Source: Lingula anatina
Taxonomy: Eukaryota > Brachiopoda > Lingulata > Lingulida > Lingulidae
Assembly: GCF_001039355.2 (NCBI RefSeq)
Contig: NW_019774970.1
Coordinates: forward strand, 23,719-60,503
DNA: 36,785 nt
Direction of reading: 5' to 3'
This document shows positions 1 through 14,446 of this stretch, one piece after another (within the stretch, counting starts at the first letter, position 1; each line of letters starts with the position of its first letter). The translations under genes were made by a program, and so were the position numbers. The notes under the pieces were generated by a model. That model did no database searches. It saw only the letters and a list, made by a program, of their open reading frames with translations, and was not told the origin of the DNA.

Positions 1-54
1 TAAAATAAATAAATAAATAAATGGTGAAAAAAAGAAAACCCCTCCTGCACTGAC

Positions 55-3000
55 CTGCTGTGTGACAGGTTTAAATGTGAACTGTTTGTCAAAGTTGAAG
101 TCCATGTTTACTCCACTCATCTCCTTGGACACTGCTGGGGTGTCGTCTAGGTAGAACTTATAGCTCACATAGACCTGGAAATTTAGATTATACCAATGGC
201 ATGTAGACCTCCCAATATATCAAATATTACTTTTGTCTGCTTTTATTCATCCTTACATACATAAGGAAATCCTGCTGATAATCATGGCAGTAAAATATAA
301 ACAGTCTAGTAAATATGCTCTGAGTCTTTTGTTCCATTGATAACTTTAAATAACTCAGCTTTTAACAAAAAAGTTCTGACTCATCAACCTTTCCAGAATG
401 TTTTCTATCCAAAGCAAAATTATTATTTTATCAGTTTAAATAATTGTAAAAATCTTCTTCCAATTCTACTAAATATTTATGATGGCACCAATCAAAGCAA
501 CGAGTCTACATTTTTCATGTAAATTATCCTGATTTATATCTTTATCTCATTTTAAGATTAAAACACGTGTCAGTGTACCATAACCCATTTGTTTATCATA
601 TTACAAGTAGCAATAAAAACTTACAAGCAAAGAAGTCTACCAACCTTTTCATACTTGGAAGGAATTCCACCAACTTTCCCAATTTTCATTTTGAAATTAA
701 GTTGTTTTCCCACAAGTTCATAAGGGTCCTCCACAAAATCATCTTCAATTGGCTTCCACTTAGCGTCACATGGAAGAGCCTGCACCTGCATGCGGCCTGC
801 AAGACATAAGAATTCATTGGTACGGTAAAGTTAACCATTTCTCAGTTCAACTCTTCTCTTAAACTATTTCTGCATGCACAAATAATGTTTCTCTTGTAGA
901 CTGTTTAACTTGAATACAGCAATCAGTTTAAGTCATTAATTAGATGCCTGCATGTGTGTGTGTGTGTATGAGAGTTTGTGTGTGTGTGTGTGTGTGTGTG
1001 CATGAGCACTCATTTGGGTGTGAAACACTTTTGCACTGCATGCAAACCAATTCATACCATTTCACAATTGTGCTATACTTTCTGAACCAACAGAAAAGAA
1101 CCTCTATATAAATTTACAGTAAAATTATGTAAAACAAAACTGAATCAGCAAAACTGCTGAACCTACATACCATGTTCAATTCCCCTGAAGTCTGTGATTG
1201 ACAGGTGTTCGTCAGTGTCAATCAAATACCCTAGGGACTGCAGGAACACCTGAACTGACCCAATTAAAACTGCTGAGTCAGCAGATTCCTCGAATGGATC
1301 CTTCTCCTGTAATAAAATAAATAAAATGTAAACAATTTCTCAGATTAATATGACACCAATTCAACACTGGATGCCAGTTGAAACCTGTCCCTCCATCCTG
1401 ACACATGACCTACAATTTTTTTTCAAAAATTTCTGTTTGGCATTAAACTTTATAACAGTCTACTACGTACTGTTCTTTCTGACAATCTACAACCTCTAAT
1501 TCATATATTTTATTAAATGTATTTTTCATCTGAATTCATATGATTACAAACTTTAAAGAAGGTTTGTAGTTAAATAATCTAGAAGTGAAATCTTACTGGA
1601 GGTTCATCCCAATCCTTCTCATCATTGATAAAGTCATTGTACATCTCCTCCATCTTGTATTTTCTGTTCAGAAACTTATCATATGGCCACATCCACTCGT
1701 TGCCGTTCTCCAAGTTCTTCATCTTAACCATGACCTACATAGAAAGAATAAAAAAATAATATAAATGAATAAATATATATAAATTAATTAATTCATTTGT
1801 TAATTATTTAAAGAGAAAATATAGGCAACAATCATATTTGCGTGTACGTCAGTATTCGGTATGATTGATTTTATATCAAATATATAAATATATCAGGGGC
1901 GGATCCAGAGATATTTTCTGACAGTCTTCCAAATTATCTTTTTTGACCCATCTGCCATTTTTGACCATCTTCCAACAGAAAAAATTAGATACCCATCAAT
2001 GTAAACTTGAAAATCTGGCCATCTTCCAGAAGACCCAGAAGACGGCTTAAATCCGCCCCTGTATATAATATATAAATATATGAGTTACAAACAGTACATT
2101 GCTTATCAATGACATGTGAGGAATTTTGTTTGTTTTCTTCTCTCTCTCCTCCCCCCCCCCCACCCCCAAACTCCACCTGCCCTAATCCTGTCAGGAACTC
2201 TAGGGCAATTTAAACACTCTCAAACAGAAGAACAAACTTTCAAACATGAATTTTTAGCAAGAAAAGACCCCCAAAGTTGAAAAAAATCACTATGAAACTT
2301 TACCTCTGTCCTGCCTTCTTTCAGCCCCCTGGCCTGTGGAGACACCAGGGCTATCTCAAAAAACCTCTTCTTGTTCAGGCACTCTGACATGGCATTGCAC
2401 TGGTTGACCATGGGCATGGTACGGACAAGGTCATCTTGGAGGACAAGGTCCTCTGGAAAAAAAATTATAATGAGTTAAGCACATATATACATGTACACAT
2501 ACATACATACAACTTCCAGGTGGTTTGGCTGAACTGTTAAAAGTAAAAAATGGATATTAACCTAAGAAAAACATGCTATATTTATAATATCTCTCCACTA
2601 AAAGTGATTCTCTGAGTCATGTCATTGTCATGCACATTTTGTGGAACATTTGCGTAATTCCGACAGCTCCATTATTTTCTTTCCTTTCTACAATTATAGT
2701 ACTGTACCCTCCAATATAAACACCACTGGAATCAAAATGTGATGTAAGTTAACAGTTATGCAAACATTACACAAAATGTATGTTTCACTGAATCTGATAT
2801 GACTGGAAGAATTTCACTTTGTGGAAAAACCCAATCAGAAATATTTACCTTTACTTCCGGACTGCCCGACTTTAGAGAAGCCAACTTTCTGTAGGGCCGT
2901 CTCCGAGATTTCTTCCTGTGCCTTTTCAAATGTTGGTGCCTCGACCTTCTTGCCTTGCTTCAACTGCTGGGCATAATCCACTGGGTGGTGGAACACAAAC

Positions 3001-3883
3001 AGATTTGTGGAACCAAATAATATCCTGAAGATCAAAATCAAAGCAATTTAATCTCTGATGTGTTTTTCAAAATACTAGTCAACACAGAAATTATGGAAAC
3101 AATTAACAGAAATGATGATGCACAAAAGGCTCATGGAGTCAAAAATTTGCAATGCAATGAATAAATACAACACTGTTCATATTATTTTCAATGAATGGCT
3201 ATCAAATTATCATATAAAAGTGCTTTAAATGAGTATTTCAACAAACAGCGAACAAGTTTTTAATCTGAAGTTCCAACAACATAAATGGTTTAGAAGCAAG
3301 TCTTGAACATCTGTGCAGTAGCTCCACCTACCTGTCATTATGGTGCAGTAACTCCTCTTTTGAGATTTCTTTTCCATTGATGATGACCGCTGACTGAAAT
3401 GTGGGCTTGATGGACACTTTGTTATCCTTGTTAGTCACAGTAGCATGTTCCATCTGGATACTGGGGAAATGAAATATTTACAATTTATTACAACCACATT
3501 CATGCCTTATATGGTGTGGAGTTTAATAAACAATATAATGTTTTGAGTAAAATGTGACAACATCCCGGAGTGTTGTAAAATGGCTTTTGCTTTTTTAAAT
3601 TATTGACAGGATGTATCATTCATTGTACAAAAGCTTATCAGTATAAATAGATTTTTGAAATAAAATATGGGTTGGTAGGTATAAACAAATCAAGAACAAA
3701 TTCTATACAACTGGACTTAACACTTTCTATTAAATATAAAGAAATGAGATTTTTAACAAAGTAATATTGTTAAAATTTGTCCTTTTTTAATCACAGTAAA
3801 CTATGTCAGGTTTTATTACTTGAGTCCACTGAGCTGTATTTCTGGAGGGGGTTTGGCATTCTTTGTTCCAATTCTGGATTGAC
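55..3883 (-). CDS. KIF28: KIF28 exons 14-21 (FHA domain and tail)
   Basis: Exon 14 (3883-3820) gives [19 protein letters not shown]. Exon 15 (3460-3332) gives [18 protein letters not shown]. Exon 16 (3024-2849) gives [19 protein letters not shown]. Together these finish the FHA fold. Exons 17-21 (2452-2304, 1734-1597, 1306-1171, 796-645, 174-55) encode the tail, including [19 protein letters not shown] and [18 protein letters not shown]. All have GT-AG sites with conserved phases. Exon 21 ends at 55 in phase 0 before GTCAGT, so more exons lie to the left of the window. Confidence 0.9.
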
Positions 3884-5449
3884 CTAAAATAACAATGTGA
3901 AAGGAATAAGCCACATAGATTATCTTTGTCTTATTTTATATAGTTTTAGTTGAAAACATAAAGGATATAATTTACCAGTTGTGTCTCTAATATTCTTAAT
4001 CTACGTACAAAGCAGTTTTTATTTATTAAGCCTCTTTTTTAATATAATGTCAATTGCACAAATTAAATTGCAAAGTTGTCAGATGGACTGATAGAGTCTC
4101 CATTTACTAGGAAGTCTTGCACATACAACTTAAAGAGAATCAAGATTTTTTTCAAGGCAAATAAACATTTGTTGATTTTTTTTAAATAATAAATATAGAT
4201 TAAAAAGATTACAAAAAGATTTAAGAATATCAGAAATCCTTTGAGTGCAATAAAAAAATGGAAAAAAATCAAGAAAAGCAGAACATGTCCAAAAGTAATT
4301 GTGTCTTTTAAACATATCAAATTCGCCCATTTCCACGATGCAATCCAGGAAGCAGGTCTGACATTGATTATGCATTTAAACCAGTATGGAAATTAACCCC
4401 TCCATTTCTTACCTGGCTTACAGAAGTGGATCAACATCCCAGATAAAGAAGGATCTTCATTTAAGTTCCAAAAATATGGGGTCACTTTCTTCTCCTCTTC
4501 CTTCTGTTTTTGTTCAGCCAATGCTTTCTGAAAATTGTGAATGAGTTTCAAAATAATTTATGGTCTTATGCATGTGTTAAACAGGTAGGCTGATGAAAAT
4601 TGTAAAAAATATCAATAAATAAAATGAACTTTATAATGGGATTAATTTACTTACAAAAGTTGAAAGCTGTACTGGGGAAGAGACAAAAGATATGAAAAAT
4701 ATAATTTTTTGGAATAATTCTGGCAAAAAAACCCAAAAGCAATTTGTTAGATGGATTTTAATTAACTTGTCAAAAAATAAGCTGTGAACACACATTTCTC
4801 ATGCAGTGCTGTATGTCATGGTCTCAGTGGTCTCAAATAATCAGGCCAACAAAATGTACATCATATACACTGTAATGCTTAAAATGCCACTTTCCAAAGC
4901 ACATACAAACTGAACTGCTTTTAAAATAACAGCAAGCTTTTTGAATGAAAATCTTAAGTTATTAATCTTTTGATATGCATTGCACATAACACAAAAACTG
5001 AAAAGAAGAAGTAACTAAAAATATAATTTAAAAATCCAAGTGGTAGTTAACCTAAAACCAAGGCAAAATGAAAAAGCCGTAGCATCAGTTAAATCTGCAA
5101 TAAAACATGCAACAGTAAAAAATACTGTTCAGCTGCTTTTTAAGGTTAAACAGCATGTGCTGAAATGACACAAATCATGCAACAGTACAACACCTAACTT
5201 ACACTTTGTGCCTGAGGATGAAACAGATAAATTTTATTACTTTTTTTATAAGTAAATATTCAAAATATATTTTGGTAGCAAAATGAACTTTGGTTGCAAA
5301 ATGTACTTCATACAGGACAAAACCCATAAAAACAAAGTCTGTAACAAAATATTTCAGGCCTGCCATAAATACGGTGATGATGCAGTATATGTTTGTAGGT
5401 AATCTGAGTTTCACAGTGTCAAAATGAGTACTTTTTAACTACCTGTGTT

Positions 5450-5481
<32 letters not shown>

Positions 5482-6410
5482 GGAGAAAGAGAGAGAGAGA
5501 GAGATGTAGGCCCAGACCTCATTCTGCTCACGTTCCTTCTGTAGTTTCTCTTCCCATGATGCCTGCATGGCCGCCACCTCAGCCTGATTCCTCTCCATCA
5601 ACTCCTTCATTTGACGCTGCATCTCTTCTTTTTCTGAAGGGACACCACAATGAAATATTTATGTACATTAACAAGTATCATGGTGCATTTCTCTATAATT
5701 GACAGTGCATCTGCATTTACTTTATTTCACAAGTGAATAACTTAAAGTTGAAAATATTTTCATAACTGCACGCACCTTCATCAGAGGTGCCGCCATCCCC
5801 TTCCATGGCAGGCATTATGCCACCAGACTCCATTAACTTCTTCAAGCGTTCATTCTCCTCGCGCAGCTCTCGGATCAGTCTGTCTGTGGGGCTCTCGTTT
5901 ACCGTGGCGGTGGTCTTGATGGCTTTGGCACGGTCAGCTAGGTATTGGAAAGGACTTTTTTAAAAGTTTTTCTCTGAGAGATTATAACAGATGTGGTCAT
6001 TGTGTCAAATTATTAAGTTAAAAAAAATTACTTACTTTTCTTTTTAAGATGAAGCTTTTTATATTTCATATAAAGAGTTACAGAAAAAAAAATTATAGCT
6101 AGTTGTGTTGAAGTCTAAAATTCAAATCTTTCTGTGAAAGGAAGATGTTTTGACAGGAAATATTTTAGTGTTTACATGAGAAAAGGAAAGAAAATCATTG
6201 TAATAGTTAGCATAATTTTATCTAAGAGTATGCACTATGCCATTTCCCATATGGGTTAAACTAAGGGGGAGAAGGTGTCCAGATTTTGATTCTGATGGTT
6301 GCAGGCCTGGCTGACTTACCAAATCTTAAAGTGGATAGTGTCTCCTCATAGTTAATATCAGCAGGGCTAAGTGCAGCAATCTAAACATGAATAAATAAAA
6401 AAAAAATGAA

Positions 6411-6442
<32 letters not shown>

Positions 6443-9400
6443 GACATATTATGCTGGTCTAAAATCCATAAAATATTCAGTAGAATTTATAACACTGAAA
6501 AATATCTTTAAATAAAAATTATATTTGGATTAATATAAATATTAAGCTAAAAAAAAAAATCAACAAAATATATCTAAAATTGCAAATGATTATGAAAAAC
6601 TGAGTTGCTAATTATCAAGAAGTGCCTATCTGATTAATCCATCTGTGGCTTCATAAGATGCTGCAGATGCACAGAGATTATTACTTTTATTGCTGTAATA
6701 ATAAATATAATTATCATAAAGTTATAATGACAATGAAAATAATAACCATTTATTATCTTAATTGCTTACCATGATAGTTTTGCTGTTGCCATCCAAAGCA
6801 TTCTTCAACAGCTTGGTCAGCACAGAGTTACGGAACGGAACTGGTAGGATGACATATAAAACACATTATGTATATCACAATACTTGGCATTTTTATTATC
6901 AAAACAATCTGGCCATAAAATAATGAAATGTCAAAGCTGCTGTCATTATATTACCTGTTTTGTAAATGAAAGTCAAATATCTAAGATTTGAAATCTTAAC
7001 AATCATTTATAACAAATATTTGATAAGAAAAAAAGCAACAACAGCTATGACTTCAAATAAGTCATTTTCTGCCCATTTTTAGTAATTTCAAACAGTAATA
7101 AGCACTTTCAAAATTAAAAACCAGTACTGAAATGCTACTGGGACAGTGCACACACATACCCATGACTCCAGACTGTCCTGATCCTTTGTCCGCTAGTGCC
7201 TTGATCACATTACCCAGGGTGCTTAGCGACTGGTTAATGGCAGAACCTTCCTTCAAGCGATCTCCTGTCGCTCCAGTAGACTCGGCTCTCTCACTGAAAG
7301 TGAAATAGTAATGAATGAATTTCTTAGTAGGCTTTGTTCGATAAGCAACACGTTTAATTTGTGAACATATTTGTGTGCATGTTTGTTGTATGCTAGCGAA
7401 AGCTGGACAATTACCAAGAGAGAGAAGAAAAAAGAATCAATGCTTTGGAGATGAAATCTACAGAAGACTGTTCTGTGTCACCTGGAAAGACAGGCTACGT
7501 ATGTGATATATAAACATATATTGTGTGCATGGGATGAAGTACATTACTTTTAACACCCAGAGAGCTGGTAAACCTCTTGTCTTCTTAACATGATTATCTA
7601 CTGACATACTTGTTTCTTTATTTCAAGTCTGAATTTCTAGTTAGTCAACTAAGTGTTTGCCTGCCATTATACGCTGCCCAAAAGGCATAAGCATTTGGTT
7701 CCTAATGTAAAAAGACCCTAGCCAGTAAGCATCAGTCTGTCACTTACATTGTATTTATTGTTATTACCACTAGCAGTATTTTTCTCTTAGCCAAGTTAAT
7801 ACTTTTTCATCACTTTTTTTGGCCAATTGGTTTAAATTTTCATCACTTTTTTTTGTCTAAACTGGCAAGTGTTAGTTTGTTAGTACTCAGCATCTCCCCC
7901 CCCCCACCCCCAAGCCAACTACGTACCTGCCAGCCAGATCCACCAAGTAGAGGATGGAGGACTTGTTTATATTCTGCCCCACCCCCAACCTTCCCCCTCC
8001 CCAAGCCAACAACATACCTGCCAGCAAGATCCACCAAGTAGAGGATGGAGGATTTGGTCATATTCTCCCCCGCGTCATTCAGCGTCTTCTGGGTGAAATA
8101 TATACCAACAATGGTATGGGCACGGCTGAAAGAATAGTGAAAGAAAAACAAGATTTTAAGTTTTAAAAGCCTTCATACCTATGGGTCATTTCCCACAGCA
8201 GTACTCAAATTACTCAATACTTGAAATGTCTTAAAACTAAGCCTTTATGTTACAACCATGAATCAAAACGCTCAAAGGTCAATGACATACCTGTGAACAG
8301 AAAGTTTAATACTTAATAACCATAATATCACCAATTTGCTATCAATTCGTGATTAAGTTCTGCCCTATTTTGACTTTCACTAAAATTATCAGACAGTTAT
8401 ACATGTATGACATTTATACATATGCAAATGAGACCAATGAATAGTTAACTTGGTGGCATTAAATTAAAATATTCTCTCAACCACTGAAATGATAATCTTG
8501 AGTCAGTGAAGTACCTGCTGGTGGCATTCATCTGTGTTGCAGCAACAGTCCGGTTTCTGGCCCCCTCTTGGTATTTATTGTCTATATCAGCATAGCTATT
8601 CACTGGGCATGTGATTAGAGATTCAACTGAAATAAAATGGAAATATAATACTTAGCTTTGACACTGTAAGAATGTTTTATCAGCAAAATACTAGTACTTA
8701 ACAATGCCATCATCAGAATTGGATAATAGTGATTTCCAGAATCTTGAACCTATTGAGTACATTCATCACAATCTAATTATCTTAAATTCCAGTCTATTAA
8801 CAAATATTAGTAAGCAATATTGTGTAAATTTTATATGTAAAAATTAAAACAATTCCACTTACAACTGTACCAGTATTGATAAAATTGATAAATTCAGCAC
8901 AATGCTGGTGTAACAAATAGTTGAAAATTGATGAATTTATTTATAATAATCAAAGACACCTAAAAATTATCACTGAAGAATTGAGCCAGTGCATGAATTG
9001 GGAAACTCTTAGAGACAGGACTTGTCAAAAGCTCACCATAAAATCCTTTGGATGGATGCTGACGAACTTTCAAACCTCCTTTTGGTGCCTTTTTGGAGGT
9101 CAGAAGATCGCGTACTTGCTCATTGTAGATTTCCAGCATACTAACTTGTACCTGAATGTAGCAACACATGTATTAACAAGGCAGCAAAGCTGTCAAATGT
9201 ACAGACAAAAAACAGAAAATAAAGATGCAAAAAAGGTCATTTTGTCAGGTAAAATGGTCAATAACATGAGCGGACCTANATCTTTTAAACATATCAAATT
9301 CGCCCATTTCCACGATGCAATCCAGGAAGCAGGTCTGACATTGATTATGCATTTAAACCAGTATGGAAATCAACCCCTCCATTTCTTACCTGGCTTACAG

Positions 9401-10425
9401 AAGTGGATCAACATCCCAGATAAAGAAGGATCTTCATTTAAGTTCCAAAAATATGGGGTCACTTTCTTCTCCTCTTCCTTCTGTTTTTGTTCAGCCAATG
9501 CTTTCTGAAAATTGTGAATGAGTTTCAAAATAATTTATGGTCTTATGCATGTGTTAAACAGGTAGGCTGATGACAATTGTAAAAAATATCAATAAATAAA
9601 ATGAACTTTATAATGGGATTGTTTTAGTTACAAAAGTTGAAAGCTGTACTAGGGAAGAGACAAAAGATATGAAGAATATAATTTTTTGGAATAATTCTGG
9701 CAAAAAACCCAAAAGCAATTTGTTAGAAGGATTTTAATTAACTTGTCAAAAAATAAGCTGTGAACACACATTTCTCATGCAGTGCTGTATGTCATGGTCT
9801 CAGTGGTCTCAAATAATCAGGCCAACAAAATGTACATCATATACACTGTAATGCTTAAAATGCCACTTTCCAAAGCACATACAAACTGAACTGCTTTTAA
9901 AATAACAGCAAGCTTTTTGAATGAAAATCTTAAGTTATTAATCTTTTGATATGCATTCCACATAACACAAAAACTGAAAAGAAGAAGTAACTAAAAATAT
10001 AATTTAAAAATCCAAGTGGTAGTTAACCTAAAACCAAGGCAAAATGAAAAAGCCGTAGCATCAGTTAAATCTGCAATAAAACATGCAACAGTAAAAAATA
10101 CTTTTCAGCTGCTTTTTAAGGTTAAACAGCATGTGCTGAAATGACACAAATCATGCAACAGTACAACACCTAACTTACACTTTGCGCCTGAGGATGAAAC
10201 AGATAAATTTTATTACTTTTTTTATAAGTAAATATTCAAAATATATTTTGGTAGCAAAATGAACTTTGGTTGCAAAATGTACTTCATACAGGACAAAACC
10301 CATAAAAACAAAGTCTGTAACAAAATATTTCAGGCCTGCCATACATACGGTGATGATGCAGTATATGTTTGTAGGTAATCCGAGTTTCACAGTGTCAAAA
10401 TGAGTACTTTTTAACTACCTGTGTT

Positions 10426-10457
<32 letters not shown>

Positions 10458-13400
10458 GGAGAAAGAGAGAGAGAGAGAGAGAGAGAGATGTAGGCCCAGA
10501 CCTCATTCTGCTCACGTTCCTTCTGCAGTTTCTCTTCCCATGATGCCTGCATGGCCGCCACCTCAGCCTGATTCCTCTCCATCAACTCCTTCATCTGACG
10601 CTGCATCTCTTCTTTTTCTTAAAGGACACCACAATGAAATATTTATGTACATTAACAAGTATCATGGTGCATTTCTCTATAATTGACAGTGCATCTGCAT
10701 TTACTTTATTTCACAAGTGAATAACTTAAAGTTGAAAATATTTTCATAACTGTATGCACCTTCATCAGAGGTGCCGCCATCCCCTTCCATGGCAGGCATT
10801 ATGCCGCCAGACTCCATCAACTTCTTCAAGCGTTCATTCTCCTCGCGCAGCTCTCGGATCAGTCTGTCCGTGGGGCTCTCATTTACCTTAGCAGTGGTCT
10901 TGATGGCTTTGGCTCGGTCAGCTATGTATTGGAAAATACTTTTTTTAAACCTCTAAGAGACTATAACAGATGTGGTCTTCATGTCACAAAAACAAATTAT
11001 TAAGTTAAAACAAAATTCAATTTAGTTACATTATCTTTAAGATGATGCTACTAGTAATTACTATGTGAAAATGAGATGATTTGACATGAAATATTTCAGA
11101 GTGTTTTCATGAGAAAGGAAAAGTAAAACATTGTAATGGCTGTCATAATTTTGGGATGTTTCCAGCTTGCCTGGATATGGAAACACTGACCTCAAAAGTC
11201 AGACAATCAGTTTTTATGTTTGAAAGAACTGCCCCTTCAGCTAGCAAAAGCACACTTTGAATCAACATTTTATCTAACAGTATTAATTTTGCCATTTCTT
11301 AGTTGAGGTTAACTGAGGGGTGGGGGGATGGGGGGTGGGAGTGCAAATTTTGATTTTGATGGTCGCAGGCCTGGCTGACTTACCAAATCTTAAAGTGGAT
11401 AGTGTCTCCTCATAGTTAATATCAGCAGGGCTCAGTGCAGCAATCTAAACATAAATAAATAAATTAAATAAATAATAAATATTTTGCTAGTCTAAAATCC
11501 ATGAAATATTTAGTACAATTTATAACATTTAAAAATATCTAATAATAAAAATCAAATATCTAAAAGTAAAAAAAGTAAATATTAACAAAATATATTTAAA
11601 ATTGCATATGATTATGAAAAGCCAATTTGTTAATTATCAAGAAATCCCCATCAGATTAAGAAGATGCCCATTGGCTTAAGAAGATGATGCAGATGCACAA
11701 AGGGATTTTATGAAGTGTGCAATAAATGACACTTTTTTGTAATAATAATTATTATTATCAAAATATTTAATGAAAATAATAAAATAACCTTTATTATCCT
11801 TTATTACTCACCATGATAGTTTTGCTGTTGCCATCCAAAGCATTCTTCAACAGCTTGGTCAGCACAGAGTTACGGAACGGAACTGGTAGGATGACATATA
11901 AAACACATTATTTGTTGTTATCAAAACAATGCTGGTCATAATATAATTAAATGTCAATCAAACTGCTGTCATGTCATCACGTTTTTTTAATGAAAGCCAA
12001 ATATTTTTAAATATCTTAAAAGATATGAAATCTCAATAGCCTTAATGCAACGAAAGCCACAATCAATTCAAAAACATTTGTAAATAGAAATGTAACAAAA
12101 ATGCAACAACAGTAATCACTTCAAATCAGAAATTTTCTGCCCATTTTTATTAATTTCAAAGAATCATAAGCACTTTCAAAATGAAAACAAGTACTGCAAT
12201 ACTGCTGTGACAGTGCACACACATACCCATGACTCCAGACTGTCCTGATCCTTTGTCCGCCAGTGCCTTGATCACATTACCCAGGGTGCTTAAAGACTGA
12301 TTAATGGCGGAACCTTCCTTCAAGCGATCTCCTGTTGCTCCAGTAGACTCGGCTCTCTCACTGAAAGTGAAATAGTAATGAATGAATTTCTTGGGTTAGA
12401 CTTTGTTCAGTAAGCAACACGTTTAATTTGTGAATATATTTGTGTGCATGTTTGTTGTATGCTAGCACCCAGAGAGCTGGTAAACCTCTTGTCTTCTTAA
12501 CATGACTATCTACTGACATACTTATTTCTTTATTTCAAGTCTGAATTTCTAGTTAGTCAACTAAGTGTTTGCCTGCCATTATACGCTGCCCAAAAGGCAT
12601 AAACATTTGGTTCCTAATGTAAAAAGACCCTAGCCAGTAAGCCTCAGTCTTTCGCTTACAACTGTACATTGTATTTATTGTTATTACCACCACCAGCAAT
12701 ATTTTTCTCTTAGCCAAGTTAATACTTTTTCATCACTTTTCTGGCCAATTGGTTTAAATTTTCATCACTTTTTTTGTCTAAACTGGCAAGTGTTAGTTTG
12801 TTAGTACTCAGCATCTCCCCCCCCCAAAAAAAAACCAACAACGTACCTGCCAGCCAGATCCACCAGGTAAAGGATGGAGGACTTGGTCATATTCTCCCCC
12901 GCGTCATTCAGCGTCTTCTGGGTGAAATATATACCAACAATGGTATGGGCACGGCTGCAAGAACAGTGTAAGAAAAATGAGATTTTAAGTTTTAAAAGCC
13001 TTCATACCTATGGGTCATTTCCCACAGCAGTACTCAAATTACTCAATACTTGAAATGTCTTAAAACTAGGCCTTTATGTTACAACCATGAATCAAAACGC
13101 TAAAAGGTCAATGACATACCTGTGAACAGAAAGTTTAATACTTAATAACCATAATATCACCAATTTGCTATCAATTCGTGATTAAGTTCTGCCCTATTTT
13201 GACTTTCACTAAAATTATCAGACAGTTATACATGTATGACATTTATACATATGCAAATGAGACCAATGAATAGTTTACTTGGTGGCATTAAATTAAAATA
13301 TTCTCTCAATCACTGAAATGATAATCTTGCATCAACCAAGTACCTGCTGGTGGCATTCATCTGTGTTGCAGCAACAGTCCGGTTTCTGGCACCCTCCTGG

Positions 13401-14394
13401 TATTTATTGTCTATATCAGCATAGCTATTCACTGGGCATGTGATTAGAGATTCAACTGAAATAAAATGGAAATATAATACTTAGCTTTGGCACTGAATGT
13501 TTTATCATCACCAAAATACTAGTACTTAACAATGCCATCATCAAAACTGGATAATAGTTATTACCAGAATCTTGAACCTATTGAATACATTCATCACAAT
13601 CTAATCATCTTAAATCCCAGTCAATTAACAAATATTAGTAAGCAGTATTGTGTTAATTTCATTCGTAAAAATCAAAACAATTCCACTTACAACTGTACCA
13701 GTATTGATAAAATTGATAAATTCAACAACACAATGCTAGTGTAACAAATTGTTGAAAATTATTGATAATTTATAATAATCCAAGACATAAAAATTATCAT
13801 TGAAGAATTGAGCAAGTGCATGAATTGGGAAACACTTAAAGAAGGACTTGTCAAAAGCTCACCATAAAATCCTTTGGATGGATGCTGGCGAACTTTCAAA
13901 CCTCCTTTTGGTGCCTTTTTGGAGGTCAGAAGGTCACGTACTTGTTCATTGTAGATTTCCAGCATACTAACTTGTACCTGAATGTAGCAACACATGCATT
14001 AAAAATCATTCCTTAGCTGCATGTTAAAAGTACAATTTAAATTCTTTGACAATCTATACTCATTCATCTTGTTTTTCTCTGATTCAGAATTCTCTAAGGT
14101 TTAACGAAACTAAAATTAATTGTCAGTGATTATCTACAGTTTTCCATTCACATTCTTCTCATCTAAATGTTGGGTACTCTAAGATTAATGATAGATTAAA
14201 AGATATCACATGCATTATTACAGAAAAACTACAAGTCATAAGATATGCCACTAAAATAATTTTTAAGTAAGAAAATGACTTTGATGGCCATGGAACAATC
14301 CTGCTTTCAATTTTCAAAACATACTGCATTTTGTATGCCCATAAAACATGTGATATATATATATATATATATTACAACAAAATTTATCTGTGGC

Positions 14395-14446
<52 letters not shown>

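Larger units (their letters stand above)
4305..9178. repeat. Tandem duplication unit B (about 4.9 kb)
   Basis: Partner of 9281-13998. Private features are a LINE fragment at about 7397-7553 and a 91-bp duplication of the end of exon 7 at 7914-8075. The intron divergence with nearly unchanged exons is what two alleles of a highly heterozygous genome, or a fairly old duplicate, would show. Confidence 0.92.
9281..13998. repeat. Tandem duplication unit A (about 4.7 kb)
   Basis: Homologous to 4305-9178 from the TCTTTTAAACATATCAAATT sequence at its left edge to the CACATG(C/T)ATTAA sequence after exon 5 at its right. Exons are almost identical. Introns differ by substitutions and several indels, including about 115 extra bases near 11152-11268 that unit B lacks. 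Confidence 0.92.

Noticed and set aside
8921-9508. 195-codon plus-strand frame, the longest in the window
   Set aside because: It runs antisense through kinesin exon 13 copy A and across the N at the duplication join into unit B intron and exon 5; no domain is seen.
10429-10686. Plus-strand frame starting with repeated Arg-Glu
   Set aside because: Its start is the translated (GA)n microsatellite and the rest is antisense of kinesin exon 12.
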